Source of the DNA: Spirosoma oryzicola
GTDB taxonomy: Bacteria > Bacteroidota > Bacteroidia > Cytophagales > Spirosomataceae
Length of the DNA stretch: 64,000 bases
Reading direction: 5' to 3'
Assembly (NCBI RefSeq): GCF_021233055.1
Contig: NZ_CP089544.1
Location: 1-64,000, forward strand
Position numbers and translations under genes: made by a program. The number at the start of each line of letters is the position of its first letter. The first letter of the stretch is position 1. Below are positions 9,025-18,178 of the stretch, piece after piece. A model generated the notes under the pieces. It worked only from the letters and a program-made list of their open reading frames with translations. It did not search any database and was not told the origin of the DNA.

Positions 9025-9345
9025 TCAGGCAGTTAACTGGAAGCTGTAAAAATACGATTCTTGCTTAGTAGGGCTGTGGTAATTCAAGCTCGAATGTTTA
9101 CGTCGACTATTATGCCAGATATATAGGTACTCGAACGTGGCCAACTGGGCCCAGCCTGCGGCTGAAAATCTACATGGTTCACCAGCTTACTTTTGAAGGT
9201 CTAAAAAAAAGCTCTCGGCCACCGCATTATACCGGCAATTGCTTTTGCGACCGCCGGGCGGCCCCGTCATACTTTGCACAATAGGTAAGCCCTTCAACTG
9301 ATCCCGGATTTCTATGAAGGCGTACTACACCCCGCGATCCTGATG
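9025..9345 (-). mobile_element. IS3-family transposase (OrfB) C-terminal remnant
   Basis: The reverse strand translates as FHQDRGV*YAFIEIRDQLKG, then LPIVQSMTGPPGGRK, NAVAESFF, ATFEYLYIWHNSRRKHSSLN and YHSPTKQ. These are the last two blocks of the IS3 DDE integrase core, including the catalytic Glu context NAVAESFF. Stops interrupt it (TAG for the usual Gln in DRGVQYA, and TAA after LDLQK). The upstream half of OrfB, OrfA and clear terminal inverted repeats are absent, so it is a dead fragment of an old insertion. Confidence 0.8.
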
Positions 9346-9379
9346 GAAGAGAAATTGCCATTTATCTCTTATTTCAAAA

Positions 9380-9420
9380 GCAGATACATTTACGCTCCTT
9401 CGTCTCAAGCACGAGCCTTT
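9380..9420 (+). repeat. Dispersed structured repeat, copy 1
   Basis: cagatacat leader followed by ACGCTCCTTCGTCTCAAGC and CGAGCC. The GTCTCA box is intact; GCTC/GAGC pair. The second downstream arm is lost. It lies just beyond the IS3 remnant. Confidence 0.6.
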
Positions 9421-9528
9421 ACCGATATGCTTTTTGTTATGTTACTAATCCTCAGTCCGTAGGTTTTTCTATATTGGCCTGTTAAATACAGTATAAGTTC
9501 TAATAAGCCATACTGGCTTGGCAACAAA

Positions 9529-10176
9529 ATGGAAATCGATCATCTTTTTGTCTTTAGTGCTAACCAAGGACAAGAAGCCAATGAGCTGCTTGAGTTCGGC
9601 TTTGTTGAAGGCAGCAGCCGGGTTCATATGGGCCAAGGTACTACCAATCGAAAATTCTACTTTGACAACTTCTTTCTCGAACTGCTGTGGGTCATTGATG
9701 AACAGGAAGTAACAAGTGAGCTGGTGGCTCCGACGAAACTATGGGAGTGATCTCGTTTTGCCAGCAGCCAGCTCTCTCCGTTTGGTTTGTGATTAGAAAA
9801 CACGGCGGATACCGACTATCTTTTTGCAGCTAGTATTCAGTATCAACCAGTTTATTTCCCAGCTGGCCTGACCATCGATGTTGTTACGAACGAGTCCTGT
9901 CCGAGTTTACTCTGGACTTTTAGACTTCCCTTCAAAGGCAGCAAAAAGAAGGCCGATGAGCCCACTATTCACCGGAATGGCCTTAAGTGCTTAACCAAGA
10001 CGGAGTTTATCCTACCTTATAGCCGTTGTGCTGAAGCATTTACCAATCACTTTTCAGATGAATCACCCATCGGGTTTGCAATGGGTAATGATTACCAACT
10101 AATTCTAACGTTCGACAACCATCAACACAGAAAGCAGCATCAGTTTAGGACCTTGCCAATCACTATAAGATATTAA
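9529..10176 (+). pseudogene. VOC (glyoxalase-fold) family protein with two in-frame stops
   Basis: A single frame runs for 215 codons: MEIDHLFVFSANQGQEANEL, then GQGTTNRKFYFDNFFLELLW and, further on, TIDVVTNE, TFRLPFKG and LPITIRY. This is typical of a VOC-superfamily protein of Bacteroidota. TGA at 9748-9750 (probably from CGA, Arg in LWERSRF) and TGA at 9790-9792 (probably from TGC, Cys) interrupt it without shifting the frame. The N-terminal 73 residues alone would be half of a VOC fold and are unlikely to work. Decayed by point mutation. Confidence 0.75.
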
Positions 10177-10412
10177 TGGACTTACTACGGAAATTATCTG
10201 AAATAGAAACGCCATTTCGTCTCAGGTTGGTGCCTTTCGTGAGCATAAGTAAATGTTACTCGATTTGACGCTTTTAAGGTAAATGCACGGTTACTTTATA
10301 TACTATTGGATCTTAGGGTAGAAGTCGCTCATTGTCCATCACCTGCGCAATGCAACGCTTTTGTGCCTATACTCGGTCTATAAAGGTGATCAAGCAATTC
10401 AACTAAGCGCTT

Positions 10413-11651
10413 ATGAAAAATGCATTGATCTTATTGGCCTTCCTGGCAGCGACAACTAGCTGTAAAAAAAACGAACCTGATCCATCGGGTCCACCGGAGA
10501 TCAATCAGGCGAACCGAAGTGTTTTAACATATACAACCAATTTCCCAGGCACCTACCAAGTGACCGACTACGATGCCAACGGCATACCGACACGGGCCAA
10601 CGTGTCCGTCTTTTATCCATTTGGCGTTACGCCAACCGGTACCTATACCAGTTCAGTTAAGCTGGAATACGACGCTCGGCTACGAGTAAAAAAAACGGTC
10701 CAGATCTTTAATGAACTGGGTAATCAATCGTGTTGTCCTGGTAGCCCACCCGTCACTGACCCTGACCGACAACTAATCAACCAATACGAGTACCAAGGCA
10801 ACACCAACAATATCACCCGTGAGATTGCCTATACCGTCAATGCTAAAACGGGTGAGAAATCCGTTGTTTCCGAGCGCTTCCGAACCTTCACCGAGTCGGG
10901 CTTGCTCACTCAGGAGAAATTAGGTACTAAGCCGGTTTATGAGGCGAGCTATGATCCGTATGATAATCCGTTAACCGAAACCCTATACGCAGCCAATGGA
11001 ACACCAGCGGTTAGCCGTCAATGGGACTATGTATTCGACACCAGCCATCGTATTTTGAGCCGACGCATCAAAAACTCGGTGTTGTTTGAGAACAATACGT
11101 ATGACAACCAAGGGCGAATTATACGGCGGGTCACCAATATGACCGTCATGACACCCTTCAAACCCAGCTATGATATGGGGCGATTGATTGATTATCGTTT
11201 TGACCGGCATGAGGAGCGGAGTGATATGAGTTTTATGTTTTTTCAGTTTACGGGCCAGTGGACCCAACAGCCACCGCAAGTGCTCACCTACACCTATGCA
11301 GGCGAGGAGACGCTGATTGTCAACACCGCTTATACGTTTTGGCAAAACAAGGCGGGCATCGATCAACCCCAATTCGATTTTGATCAGATTCCTAAAGAGG
11401 AGCTGATCTCGATTAAGGTTACTAAATGGCATCTCAATAAATGGGACAAGGTCAATCGGGAGGAGTTTACGCATGCTTATGTCAGTGACCGATTGAAGCC
11501 TGAACAGCGGGGTACTATCTATGCCAGTGATAGTGCGTATTCATATGATGAGCGAGGTAACTTGGTGGGCAGTGAAGGCAGTCAAACCAACTTTTATGAT
11601 ATGCTCCCCACCAAAGTCAATGCATTTACAGCCCGGTACAAAAACTTCTGA
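10413..11651 (+). CDS. Lipoprotein with RHS/YD-like repeats
   Basis: A 412-residue protein with a lipobox in LAATTSCKK (Cys ~17). The mature chain is rich in loosely repeated units such as YEYQGNTNNITREIAY, WDYVFDTSHRILSRRIK, YDNQGRIIRR and YSYDERGNLVGSEG. They resemble the YD repeats of Rhs-type beta-helical shells, but are too degenerate and short to form a toxin cage. Probably displayed on the outer membrane. No catalytic domain visible. A strong hairpin follows at 11675. Confidence 0.65.
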   Translation: MKNALILLAFLAATTSCKKNEPDPSGPPEINQANRSVLTYTTNFPGTYQVTDYDANGIPTRANVSVFYPFGVTPTGTYTSSVKLEYDARLRVKKTVQIFNELGNQSCCPGSPPVTDPDRQLINQYEYQGNTNNITREIAYTVNAKTGEKSVVSERFRTFTESGLLTQEKLGTKPVYEASYDPYDNPLTETLYAANGTPAVSRQWDYVFDTSHRILSRRIKNSVLFENNTYDNQGRIIRRVTNMTVMTPFKPSYDMGRLIDYRFDRHEERSDMSFMFFQFTGQWTQQPPQVLTYTYAGEETLIVNTAYTFWQNKAGIDQPQFDFDQIPKEELISIKVTKWHLNKWDKVNREEFTHAYVSDRLKPEQRGTIYASDSAYSYDERGNLVGSEGSQTNFYDMLPTKVNAFTARYKNF

Positions 11652-11674
11652 GAAGCGATAAGTCAAGTTAGATC

Positions 11675-11701
11675 CGGACCTCAGGAAAAGCCTGAGGTCC
11701 G
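11675..11701 (+). terminator. 11-bp perfect hairpin after the YD lipoprotein gene
   Basis: CGGACCTCAGG pairs with CCTGAGGTCCG around a five-base A-rich loop, 24 bp after the stop. The stem is GC-rich, with only a weak downstream T content. Confidence 0.65.
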
Positions 11702-11850
11702 TACTGTTAACAAGGAAGTCGCTTTCGGTTCAAGGCGGCAGATAAACCCGCCTGGTAGACCGGATTAGAGGCTGATTGATTGGCAAGAGCTTGTAAAAGC
11801 TATGATCGACACAAGAACCACCGTATAGGTCCTCGCTATAACCATATCCC

Positions 11851-11915
11851 AAAACGCCGAATTATAAATACGCAAAATACTCCTCGTCTCAGGTATGAGG
11901 GTATTTTAAGATTGA
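11851..11915 (+). repeat. Dispersed structured repeat, copy 2
   Basis: Has the long leader aaaacgccgaattataaata also seen in copy 5. The core is ATACTCCTCGTCTCAGG followed by GAGGGTAT. The first stem is kept with changed bases: ATACTC pairs with GGGTAT through one wobble. The second downstream arm has decayed. Confidence 0.6.
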
Positions 11916-12255
11916 TGCAAAGACCCCGTTTACTGTCTAGCTGGCGAGCAACAACTTTCGTACTTTTCTTCCCAAACTACGAAAGCGAAATAGAATAGAC
12001 CCGCAACTTTGTGCTTCTGCTTTGGTCATCCCATTAGTCGAAAGCTTATATTTATCCCTCAGCTAATCATAAGGCCACTTTAAGGACACGAGTTGAATCA
12101 ATAGTAATCTTTTGGCCCATACATATCCAGACTGAGCAAGTAATGGTAGGATGACTTGAAAAGGCTGGTCAAAAGTCAAACCTAGCGTAGAATGCAGCCC
12201 CAAATCGCATCTGTGAACCAAGCGGACGATCTTACTCCTTTTTTAATCTCATACC

Positions 12256-12837
12256 ATGAGCCATCGACTACGTCACTATCTGACCCACTTTATCGAGTTA
12301 ACTGATCCAGAATGGCTCGCTTTAGAGAAACAGTTGACCATCAAGACAATCCCTAAAAAGGGATTTTTAGTCCAAAAAGGGCAAAAAACAACCCAAATTG
12401 GTTTCTTACTCAGTGGATCTTGCCGGGTTTTTTATGATAAAGGTGGTGAAGAATGGACCACCTATTTTTGCTTTGAGAATAGTTTAGTGGCCGCCTACAT
12501 GAGTTGCATAACGGGTCAGCCCAGTACACTCTCGATTCAAGCCCTGGAAGACTGTCAACTCTTGGTCTTTGAGTATCAAACCTTAACCGCTCTTTACCAG
12601 CAGTTCCCCGTTTATGAAACATTTGGACGGAAACTGGCGGAGTATTTATTCATGGGTTTAGATGTTCGATTAGCCGAACAACTCATACTCAGTCCCGAGG
12701 AGCGGTATCTAAAGTTTCTGGGTTCACCAGCAAAGCGCAAAATTATTGAACGTATTCCTCAGCAATATATAGCCTCTTATTTAGGCATTACGCCTGTCTC
12801 CTTAAGTCGCATTCGACGCCGAATCATTCCGTCTTAA
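12256..12837 (+). CDS. Crp/Fnr family transcriptional regulator
   Basis: 193 residues. The N-terminal cyclic-nucleotide-binding-type beta-roll spans ~10-130 (TIPKKGFLVQKGQKTTQIGF, LLSGSCRVFYDKGGEEW, then FCFENSLVAAY). A dimerisation helix follows. The short C-terminal helix-turn-helix is IPQQYIASYLGITPVSLSRI. This is the common Bacteroidota subtype that lacks the conserved cAMP-contacting residues, so the ligand is unknown. The downstream DUF4260 gene begins about 79 bp later on the same strand and is a likely co-transcribed partner. Confidence 0.9.
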   Translation: MSHRLRHYLTHFIELTDPEWLALEKQLTIKTIPKKGFLVQKGQKTTQIGFLLSGSCRVFYDKGGEEWTTYFCFENSLVAAYMSCITGQPSTLSIQALEDCQLLVFEYQTLTALYQQFPVYETFGRKLAEYLFMGLDVRLAEQLILSPEERYLKFLGSPAKRKIIERIPQQYIASYLGITPVSLSRIRRRIIPS

Positions 12838-12916
12838 TTCCTTATCTTTTGTTAAGTGTTTGAGCTTGAGTACCCCTTTACCTTTGTTTCGTACTTAGAA
12901 CAAACCACTTACGCCC

Positions 12917-13303
12917 ATAAAAACGCTCTTTAAATTCGAAGAAGCTGCTCAGTTTGCCCTTTCTATTGTATTGTTTAGCCAACTGCCCTTCGCTTGGTGG
13001 ACATTTCCGGCTCTGTTTTTACTACCTGATCTAAGCATGCTGGGTTACTTAATCAGTGCCAAAGTGGGGGCTTTCACTTATAACTTGGTTCATCACAAAG
13101 CCTTAGGCATTGCGCTAAGTTTTGCCGGCCTGTTTCTAGGAAATAATGAGTTGATGTTCGCGGGTATCCTCCTCTTCGGTCATTCGTCGCTGGATCGAGC
13201 GATGGGGTATGGGTTAAAATATGACAAAGGATTTAACTATACTCATCTGGGTGAAGTAGGCCTTCAAACCAAAAAGAACTCTAAAAATATGGTGGTTGCC
13301 TAG
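12917..13303 (+). CDS. DUF4260 membrane protein, apparent ATA start
   Basis: Small integral membrane protein. The frame from 12917 reads KTLFKFEEAAQFALSIVLFS, then QLPFAWWTFPALFLLPDLS, with HSSLDRAMGYGLKYDKGFNY further on; this matches the full length of DUF4260 proteins, which normally start with Met-Lys-Thr. The codon at the expected start is ATA, with an in-frame TAG at 12896 and no ATG, GTG or TTG until a TTG at 12971. Starting at 12971 would remove the first 18 residues, including the conserved EEAAQFA segment. Either a rare ATA start or a start-codon mutation. Three or four TM helices; function unknown. Confidence 0.75.
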   Translation: MKTLFKFEEAAQFALSIVLFSQLPFAWWTFPALFLLPDLSMLGYLISAKVGAFTYNLVHHKALGIALSFAGLFLGNNELMFAGILLFGHSSLDRAMGYGLKYDKGFNYTHLGEVGLQTKKNSKNMVVA

Positions 13304-13474
13304 CAACCAACCACCAAGTTGTCCATTTGGGCGCTTTGATCATCAAGGCTGTTGAAATTAAATAGGACTATAAGGGTCATGCCAATTGGTGTGGCCTTTC
13401 TGTTTTTATCCCTTCTTTCGTAGTTATGTACCAGCTTTATATACCGTTGGTGTGGTAGGAAAGGACTCCCTTCA

Positions 13475-13520
13475 GCAGCAGATACATGAATGCTCTTTCG
13501 TCTCACTTTGGGGAGCCATC
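13475..13520 (+). repeat. Dispersed structured repeat, copy 3
   Basis: gcagatacatgaa leader, then core 13492-13516. GCTCTT pairs with GGGAGC using two G-U pairs around GTCTCA. The second downstream arm is missing. It sits in the 304-bp convergent gap 13304-13607, which otherwise shows no gene. Confidence 0.6.
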
Positions 13521-13607
13521 AACCGCACTAGTAACCGAATCGCCCACCTGGCAAATAAACAGTAATCAATGTCCATGACTTTACGTTTGCTCCGGGGGCA
13601 AAGCGGC

Positions 13608-14843
13608 TTAGTTGACCGCCCAGAAAACGGTTGGATCGCTGGTGTAATGAGTAACTATTGTCACTAATTTGCCCCTTTTTATTTGAGTGGCCCGTTGTGC
13701 GTTATATGATTTTAAGGGCACCAACCGGACATAGTGCAAAACCTTGCCTTCCTGTCGGGTCTCTAAATCCCGCTGGCTCGTCAGGGGACGCTCCAACTGG
13801 TAGAGGTTTTTGGCCATGTAACGGTCGAGGTAGTCAACTTTAGTAGCACTGACCTTATGATTCCAGTTTGCCGTGGGATTGAGTAGCAACGGCCGCCCTT
13901 CGATCAACCGCTGACGAACTTCGCTAATGCTAAGTAGTTGACCCGCTTCATTCATAAGGTAAGCAGCTTGCGTAGGGTCCATATACAGCCATTTACGTAT
14001 ACTGGGTACATACACACTGTTGATCACATGACTGTCAGAATCACTGGTATCCTTAGGCAGACAGCCCACAAAGTGAGATCGGAAGCCCATCGCCAGATAA
14101 ACCTCGTTCAACACCGTCGATAAGCCTCGACAATTTAACCCCCGAGCCTGTTGCTGGCACACAGTCAGTAAGTCTTGAGCATTACGGGAGACCGGATTTT
14201 CGTTATTCCCATCGTGAGGAATCCGATCATGCACCCACTGCATCAGATTGATCACCTTCGAGACATCACTGCCCTGACCGGCGATAGAATCAAGTTTGTA
14301 ATCGTGCCGCAAGGCTACTAACTGCGGTTCATCGGCCGACTGGTAGGTGAAGCCAAACCGATCCGTTCGACTTCTGGGCGAATGATATGTATCCTGTTGT
14401 AGGATGAACCGATAATCGCCCCGGCGTCGTATCAATGCCAGCTGTCTGACAAATTCTTTGTCCGTACGGGCATAGGCCAAATCGGGATCGGTCAGCGCCT
14501 GTCTATAATTTTTATACCCCGCAGCTACCGCTTTTTGGAAGGCCCTAGTCGCTCCCGCTTTATCCTTGAGTAAGCCATAAAGGCAGGCCTGGCCATAGAA
14601 AAGATCGGCGGGTAACCCAGCAAATTGCCGTTTAACGGCTTCATTTAATTGCGCATAGATCTTATACCAGTCGTCACAATGCTCGATTGCTTGTCGATAC
14701 TGCTTATGGGTCACTAATTGATTGATCACCTTATTCTGTTCAGCCGAGTAAGAGCGAAATTCGTTCTGCGGTGAGGTTGTTTGCCCAACAGCATGCCAGG
14801 TCAGCCAGATCATAGCCAGCCCAATTAATAATGAACGCATCAT
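13608..14843 (-). CDS. Transglutaminase-like domain protein
   Basis: About 411 residues from the ATG at 14843 (in-frame TTG at 14870 rejected because the signal peptide MMRSLLIGLAMIWLTWHAVG starts at the ATG). An N-terminal TPR-like helical part (residues ~30-130, ACLYGLLKDKAGATRAFQKA) is followed by a transglutaminase-like core. The putative triad is Cys in GLNCRGLSTV, His in DSDSHVINSVY and Asp in WLYMDPTQ. Such secreted proteins act as peptidases or cross-linkers on cell-surface proteins. No partner gene is obvious; the neighbour at 15155 is on the same strand, 312 bp upstream. Confidence 0.8.
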   Translation of the reverse strand: MMRSLLIGLAMIWLTWHAVGQTTSPQNEFRSYSAEQNKVINQLVTHKQYRQAIEHCDDWYKIYAQLNEAVKRQFAGLPADLFYGQACLYGLLKDKAGATRAFQKAVAAGYKNYRQALTDPDLAYARTDKEFVRQLALIRRRGDYRFILQQDTYHSPRSRTDRFGFTYQSADEPQLVALRHDYKLDSIAGQGSDVSKVINLMQWVHDRIPHDGNNENPVSRNAQDLLTVCQQQARGLNCRGLSTVLNEVYLAMGFRSHFVGCLPKDTSDSDSHVINSVYVPSIRKWLYMDPTQAAYLMNEAGQLLSISEVRQRLIEGRPLLLNPTANWNHKVSATKVDYLDRYMAKNLYQLERPLTSQRDLETRQEGKVLHYVRLVPLKSYNAQRATQIKRGKLVTIVTHYTSDPTVFWAVN

Positions 14844-15109
14844 AATAAGTTGAATAGAGGGTTGTTTCAATCCAGATGCACGCGTTGAGTGGCTGGTTGC
14901 TTGGGGCGGCTAAATATTATCATTTGGATTGGATCAGGCGGGGCGTCATTTTCCCCGGTCAACTAATGATTCGTCCCGCTTCAATCTTGCTTGCGCTGCT
15001 TACAGTAGCGGCAACAGTAGGCGTGAACCAGGACGAATAAACCGGCTAAGATAACGATCCTGTTAAGGGTCGGGCCGATTGGCTTTGGAGACCAGGTAAA
15101 CCCAGGTAC

Positions 15110-15155
15110 ACCATTCGGGCTGGCTACCGGACCATGAATAGCCAGCCCGAATGGT
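15110..15155 (-). terminator. 17-bp perfect hairpin after the esterase-like gene
   Basis: ACCATTCGGGCTGGCTA pairs with TAGCCAGCCCGAATGGT around a 12-nt loop. The outer edge touches the reverse-strand stop codon at 15155. No T-tract on either side. The unusually long perfect stem should end the transcript. Confidence 0.6.
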
Positions 15156-16450
15156 TACGGTGCAATCGGCTGGGTCATCTCGGAATTGCGTACCAAAATG
15201 ATGTACTGGAAGTAATCCGTGATCGGCCGGTGAGGATCAAACTGAAGCTGTTGCGATTTGGGCATGTAAGCCGAGTAGCGGATCCGCAAGGGGGTCGTGC
15301 GCGCAAACGACTCCGGTCTGTCCAACGCAAACACCGTTAGGGTGTTGGCCTGAGTAGCCGCCCGCATCGTCTTAATGCCTTCTACCTGCATCAGGGGCCC
15401 ATCATTGTTGAATTGATTCACTCGGCTATACCGATGCCCTTTATCTTGCCAGTCAGGGGGAAGAAACTGGGTAGGCATCATCATGTAGGAGTCCAGATAG
15501 CTGCAGCTTAGCGAGACCAGTTTGTCATGGATGGCCAGGTCGGATTCCTTCACTAAACAGGCAAACGGTTTGGGAACACCCAGCAGGGGACTTTGCAGCA
15601 CGTGGAAGAAGCCCCATAGCCCATACAGCTTTTCCCGGCCCAGGCGGGGTAGGAGTGCTTTAAAATTAGCAAACAGGATCGCTTCCCGGTTGGGCAGACT
15701 CGTCAGGTAACTCATGTTCAGCAGCCGTTCGTGCAATACCTGCGCCCTAGCGCCCAGGCTCTTGTGGAAACTAGCCGCCAGCTGAGGCCACTGGGCTAAC
15801 CAGCTGGTGGCCAGTTTGGCTACCAGCCGATCCGAGGAGTCTCGTTGTAGGCTTTGCCAAAGCGATTCTGCCAGGGGAGCAACCGACTCGGGCAGTTTCT
15901 CTTTACCCAACAGCGCTACCAGTTCCTGGGCTACCAGTGGTTTATCCTGGATGCGGTCAATACCGACCCAGCGAATTCGTCGATTCCTGGGTAACCGCTG
16001 ATTCAACGCCCGGACCCGGCGAAGTTTAGTCAAGTAATCTTGATTGGCCCACTGAGCCGTCTGAGCAATCCAGCTCCGGAAGACCAGTTGCAGAGACTTC
16101 TCATCACCCGTCTCCAAAAAGCGATTCACATAGGCCGCTTTGGTAGCATCTAGTTCGGCTAGGTAGTAGCGCAGCCCGGTTCGTTGGTTGAGGTGCTTGA
16201 GCAAGGCAAAATCCAGGGCCTGCCCTTGCTGAATGCCATGAGACTCGCCCAGCAGAAACAGTTGCTGTTGATAAAATGTGGGCGCAAACAGCGTAAAGTT
16301 TTCCGGCTGGTTCAAGCGGACTGGCTCATGGGGCAGCCCGCCGTAGGCTAAACTGTCGGACTGAGCCCAGACGCTGGTCATCGTCGTGGCCAGCGCCAAC
16401 AAACTTGCTACAATAAACCAGAGGGCGAGATACGGTAAACGGTAGGGCAT
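15155..16450 (-). CDS. Erythromycin-esterase-like / ChaN-like secreted protein
   Basis: 431 residues with a signal peptide (ASLLALATTMTSVWAQ). The motif FLLGESHGIQQGQALDFALL (~66-85) matches the conserved GE-S/T-HG of the erythromycin esterase and ChaN/TIKI clan. Further clan-like acidic motifs are YYLAELDATKAAY and RWVGIDRIQDK. The clan includes metal-dependent hydrolases, but the family-specific second His motif was not identified, so activity on macrolides should not be assumed. Mostly helical. It is transcribed away from the LytTR gene, with a 321-bp divergent region between them. Confidence 0.65.
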   Translation of the reverse strand: MPYRLPYLALWFIVASLLALATTMTSVWAQSDSLAYGGLPHEPVRLNQPENFTLFAPTFYQQQLFLLGESHGIQQGQALDFALLKHLNQRTGLRYYLAELDATKAAYVNRFLETGDEKSLQLVFRSWIAQTAQWANQDYLTKLRRVRALNQRLPRNRRIRWVGIDRIQDKPLVAQELVALLGKEKLPESVAPLAESLWQSLQRDSSDRLVAKLATSWLAQWPQLAASFHKSLGARAQVLHERLLNMSYLTSLPNREAILFANFKALLPRLGREKLYGLWGFFHVLQSPLLGVPKPFACLVKESDLAIHDKLVSLSCSYLDSYMMMPTQFLPPDWQDKGHRYSRVNQFNNDGPLMQVEGIKTMRAATQANTLTVFALDRPESFARTTPLRIRYSAYMPKSQQLQFDPHRPITDYFQYIILVRNSEMTQPIAP

Positions 16451-16771
16451 GGGTGTAGTTAATAAAGTGGTCTAGTAAGTAGCTGGGCTTGTTGATAAAC
16501 AACTGAATGGACCCAAAACTCAGGGCTTGTGTCCAGGCCGCCACCGGGTAAAGCAAGCTCAGCGGTGCTGGTGGCTACTATGGGGACTGGCGACGCTGTT
16601 CATCGCACAAACCTACCCAGGCAATGAGCCCCTTGGCAAGGCCGTCAGCCTCAACTACGGATTTTAGGGCCTCAAGCACCACGGGTCCGCGGGTCCGCGC
16701 GCCTAAACAGCCGTCAAACTTGCCTCAACCGCGACTAGCGCTTATTTTTGTTGCTTACCGTTACCTGCTTG
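16451..16771. other. Divergent intergenic region
   Basis: A 321-bp region between the esterase-like and LytTR genes. It contains a short GC-rich patch (ccgcgggtccgcgcg near 16685) and open frames without recognisable protein similarity. No clear promoter elements. Confidence 0.4.
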
Positions 16772-17716
16772 ATGCCAGATCCTGCGCCAATCTTGCTGTC
16801 GTTTCGGCTGCACCGACAGTGGAAGCCCGTTTTAGGGTTGACCCTGGCGGGGGTGCTGCTGTATCAGATTACAACCCTGCAGCGGGGGGAACACCATGAG
16901 TTTGCCCCCCTAACCCAGGGGCATGTCTGGCCCTATATCAAAATGTTTTTTGGCTATTATTACGGCTTCGAACTGCTGTCGTTATGGCTGTTTATACGGC
17001 TGGCGATCGGCTACCGTCGGCTGTTTAAGTTGTACACCTTGCCCCCGACGTTAAAGGCTGTACTGGGTTATCAGCTGTGGTGTCTACCTTTAATCCTGGG
17101 GAGTATTCTGCTCATTGGCCCCCTAACTAACTCGCTCCGCTACCTGGTCTTTTTCTACCCGCATTACCGATGGTCGACCTACTTTCCCGACTACGTTTTG
17201 ACCGGCCACATGTTTCTCAATTACAGTTTACCTTTTCTGCTGGCGGGCTACGGTCTGATGAATGGCAATCTGTTGCTGGATTACCGGGACTACCACCAAC
17301 GACGCTTTGAAAGGCTTCATCAGCAGACCTTGCAGCAAGCCTCTAATCAGGAGCTAGTGATGTCGGACAAGCCGGCTTACCCGACATCAATACCGGGTAG
17401 TGACGTGGAGGGAGAAGGGCGGGTATTGGTCGATGAGATCTGGTACGTGGAGGTCGAAAAGAAGCGTTACCTGGCCTACACCGATGGAAAGACTTACCAG
17501 CTGAGGGGGACGCTAGGGGACCTGGAAGCGATCCTGGACCCCCAGCAGTTTTATCGCATCAACCGGTCAGTGCTGCTGAATTTAGCGTATATGAAGAACT
17601 ACACGTACTGGGAGCACGATAAATATGTGGTCCGGCTGCGGGATGGGAAGACTGAATTTATCATGCAACGCAGCCGACTCAAAGGGCTTCGGGAGCGGCT
17701 GAATCAGGGCAGTTAG
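16772..17716 (+). CDS. Membrane-bound LytTR-family DNA-binding regulator
   Basis: About 314 residues from the ATG at 16772. Four hydrophobic segments lie in residues ~20-185 (LTLAGVLLYQITTL, YYYGFELLSLWLFIRLAIGY, LWCLPLILGSILLIGPL, MFLNYSLPFLLAGYGLM). A linker and a C-terminal LytTR domain follow: IWYVEVEKKRYLAYTDGK, then FYRINRSVLLNLAYMKNY and RDGKTEFIMQRSRLKGLRER. There is no receiver or kinase domain, so it is a one-component sensor-regulator at the inner membrane. The target is not evident; the divergently transcribed gene at 16450 is a candidate. Confidence 0.85.
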   Translation: MPDPAPILLSFRLHRQWKPVLGLTLAGVLLYQITTLQRGEHHEFAPLTQGHVWPYIKMFFGYYYGFELLSLWLFIRLAIGYRRLFKLYTLPPTLKAVLGYQLWCLPLILGSILLIGPLTNSLRYLVFFYPHYRWSTYFPDYVLTGHMFLNYSLPFLLAGYGLMNGNLLLDYRDYHQRRFERLHQQTLQQASNQELVMSDKPAYPTSIPGSDVEGEGRVLVDEIWYVEVEKKRYLAYTDGKTYQLRGTLGDLEAILDPQQFYRINRSVLLNLAYMKNYTYWEHDKYVVRLRDGKTEFIMQRSRLKGLRERLNQGS

Positions 17717-18178
17717 TAGGGGAGGTCCGCAAACTAACTAGGTAAAGAGTTCACTAGAGACGCTGATGGTCTTTAGTCTATTATATGTCATGTATATCAG
17801 CATTTTTTGAGATGAAGAGGGCTCAACTCGCCAGCGAACTTCTCAGCTGGCTCATCGAGCACACCCTTCGGCCAAATCCATTTCCTATACTAGCTTAATA
17901 TGTTTACTTCAGGGTCAGCATCACCCGAGGAATCCACTCATCTCTAGTGGTTCGTTAAGTTCCCTAACCCTCAACATGGTAAAGCCCTTTAATACGGATT
18001 CGATTTAATTCCGCGTTGTAAACTCATGGTAACTCTAATTTACCGACTATGTACCGATCAACTATCCTACTGGTCTTCTTTATTTTAGGCGTTAGCTTCT
18101 GTCCGACTATGGTTTAAGTCACATAGGCCAGAGGTATACCCGTATGCCGCCCACCAGTCTGTAGTTACCCTTCTAACC
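17717..18178. other. 462-bp region without a supported gene
   Basis: No convincing gene. A 22-codon frame at 18049-18117 encodes a signal-peptide-like stretch (MYRSTILLVFFILGVSFCP) and then stops, possibly a truncated remnant. A fragment near 17785-17815 (agcattttttgagatg) resembles the 3' end of the dispersed repeat but is too weak to call. Confidence 0.4.

Larger units (their letters stand above)
11652..12255. other. 604-bp intergenic stretch
   Basis: Holds the terminator hairpin at 11675 and repeat copy 2. The remainder shows no convincing coding sequence on either strand. Confidence 0.6.

Noticed and set aside
3844..9792. In-frame TAG and TGA codons taken as evidence of stop-codon reassignment or programmed recoding
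   Set aside because: Dozens of genes in the window end normally with TAG, TGA and TAA, so no code change is supported; no selenocysteine-type structure was seen. Ordinary nonsense mutations are simpler.
18049..18117. 22-codon signal-peptide-like frame
   Set aside because: A signal peptide with nothing after it; possibly the stump of a lost gene, but too short to support as a feature on its own.
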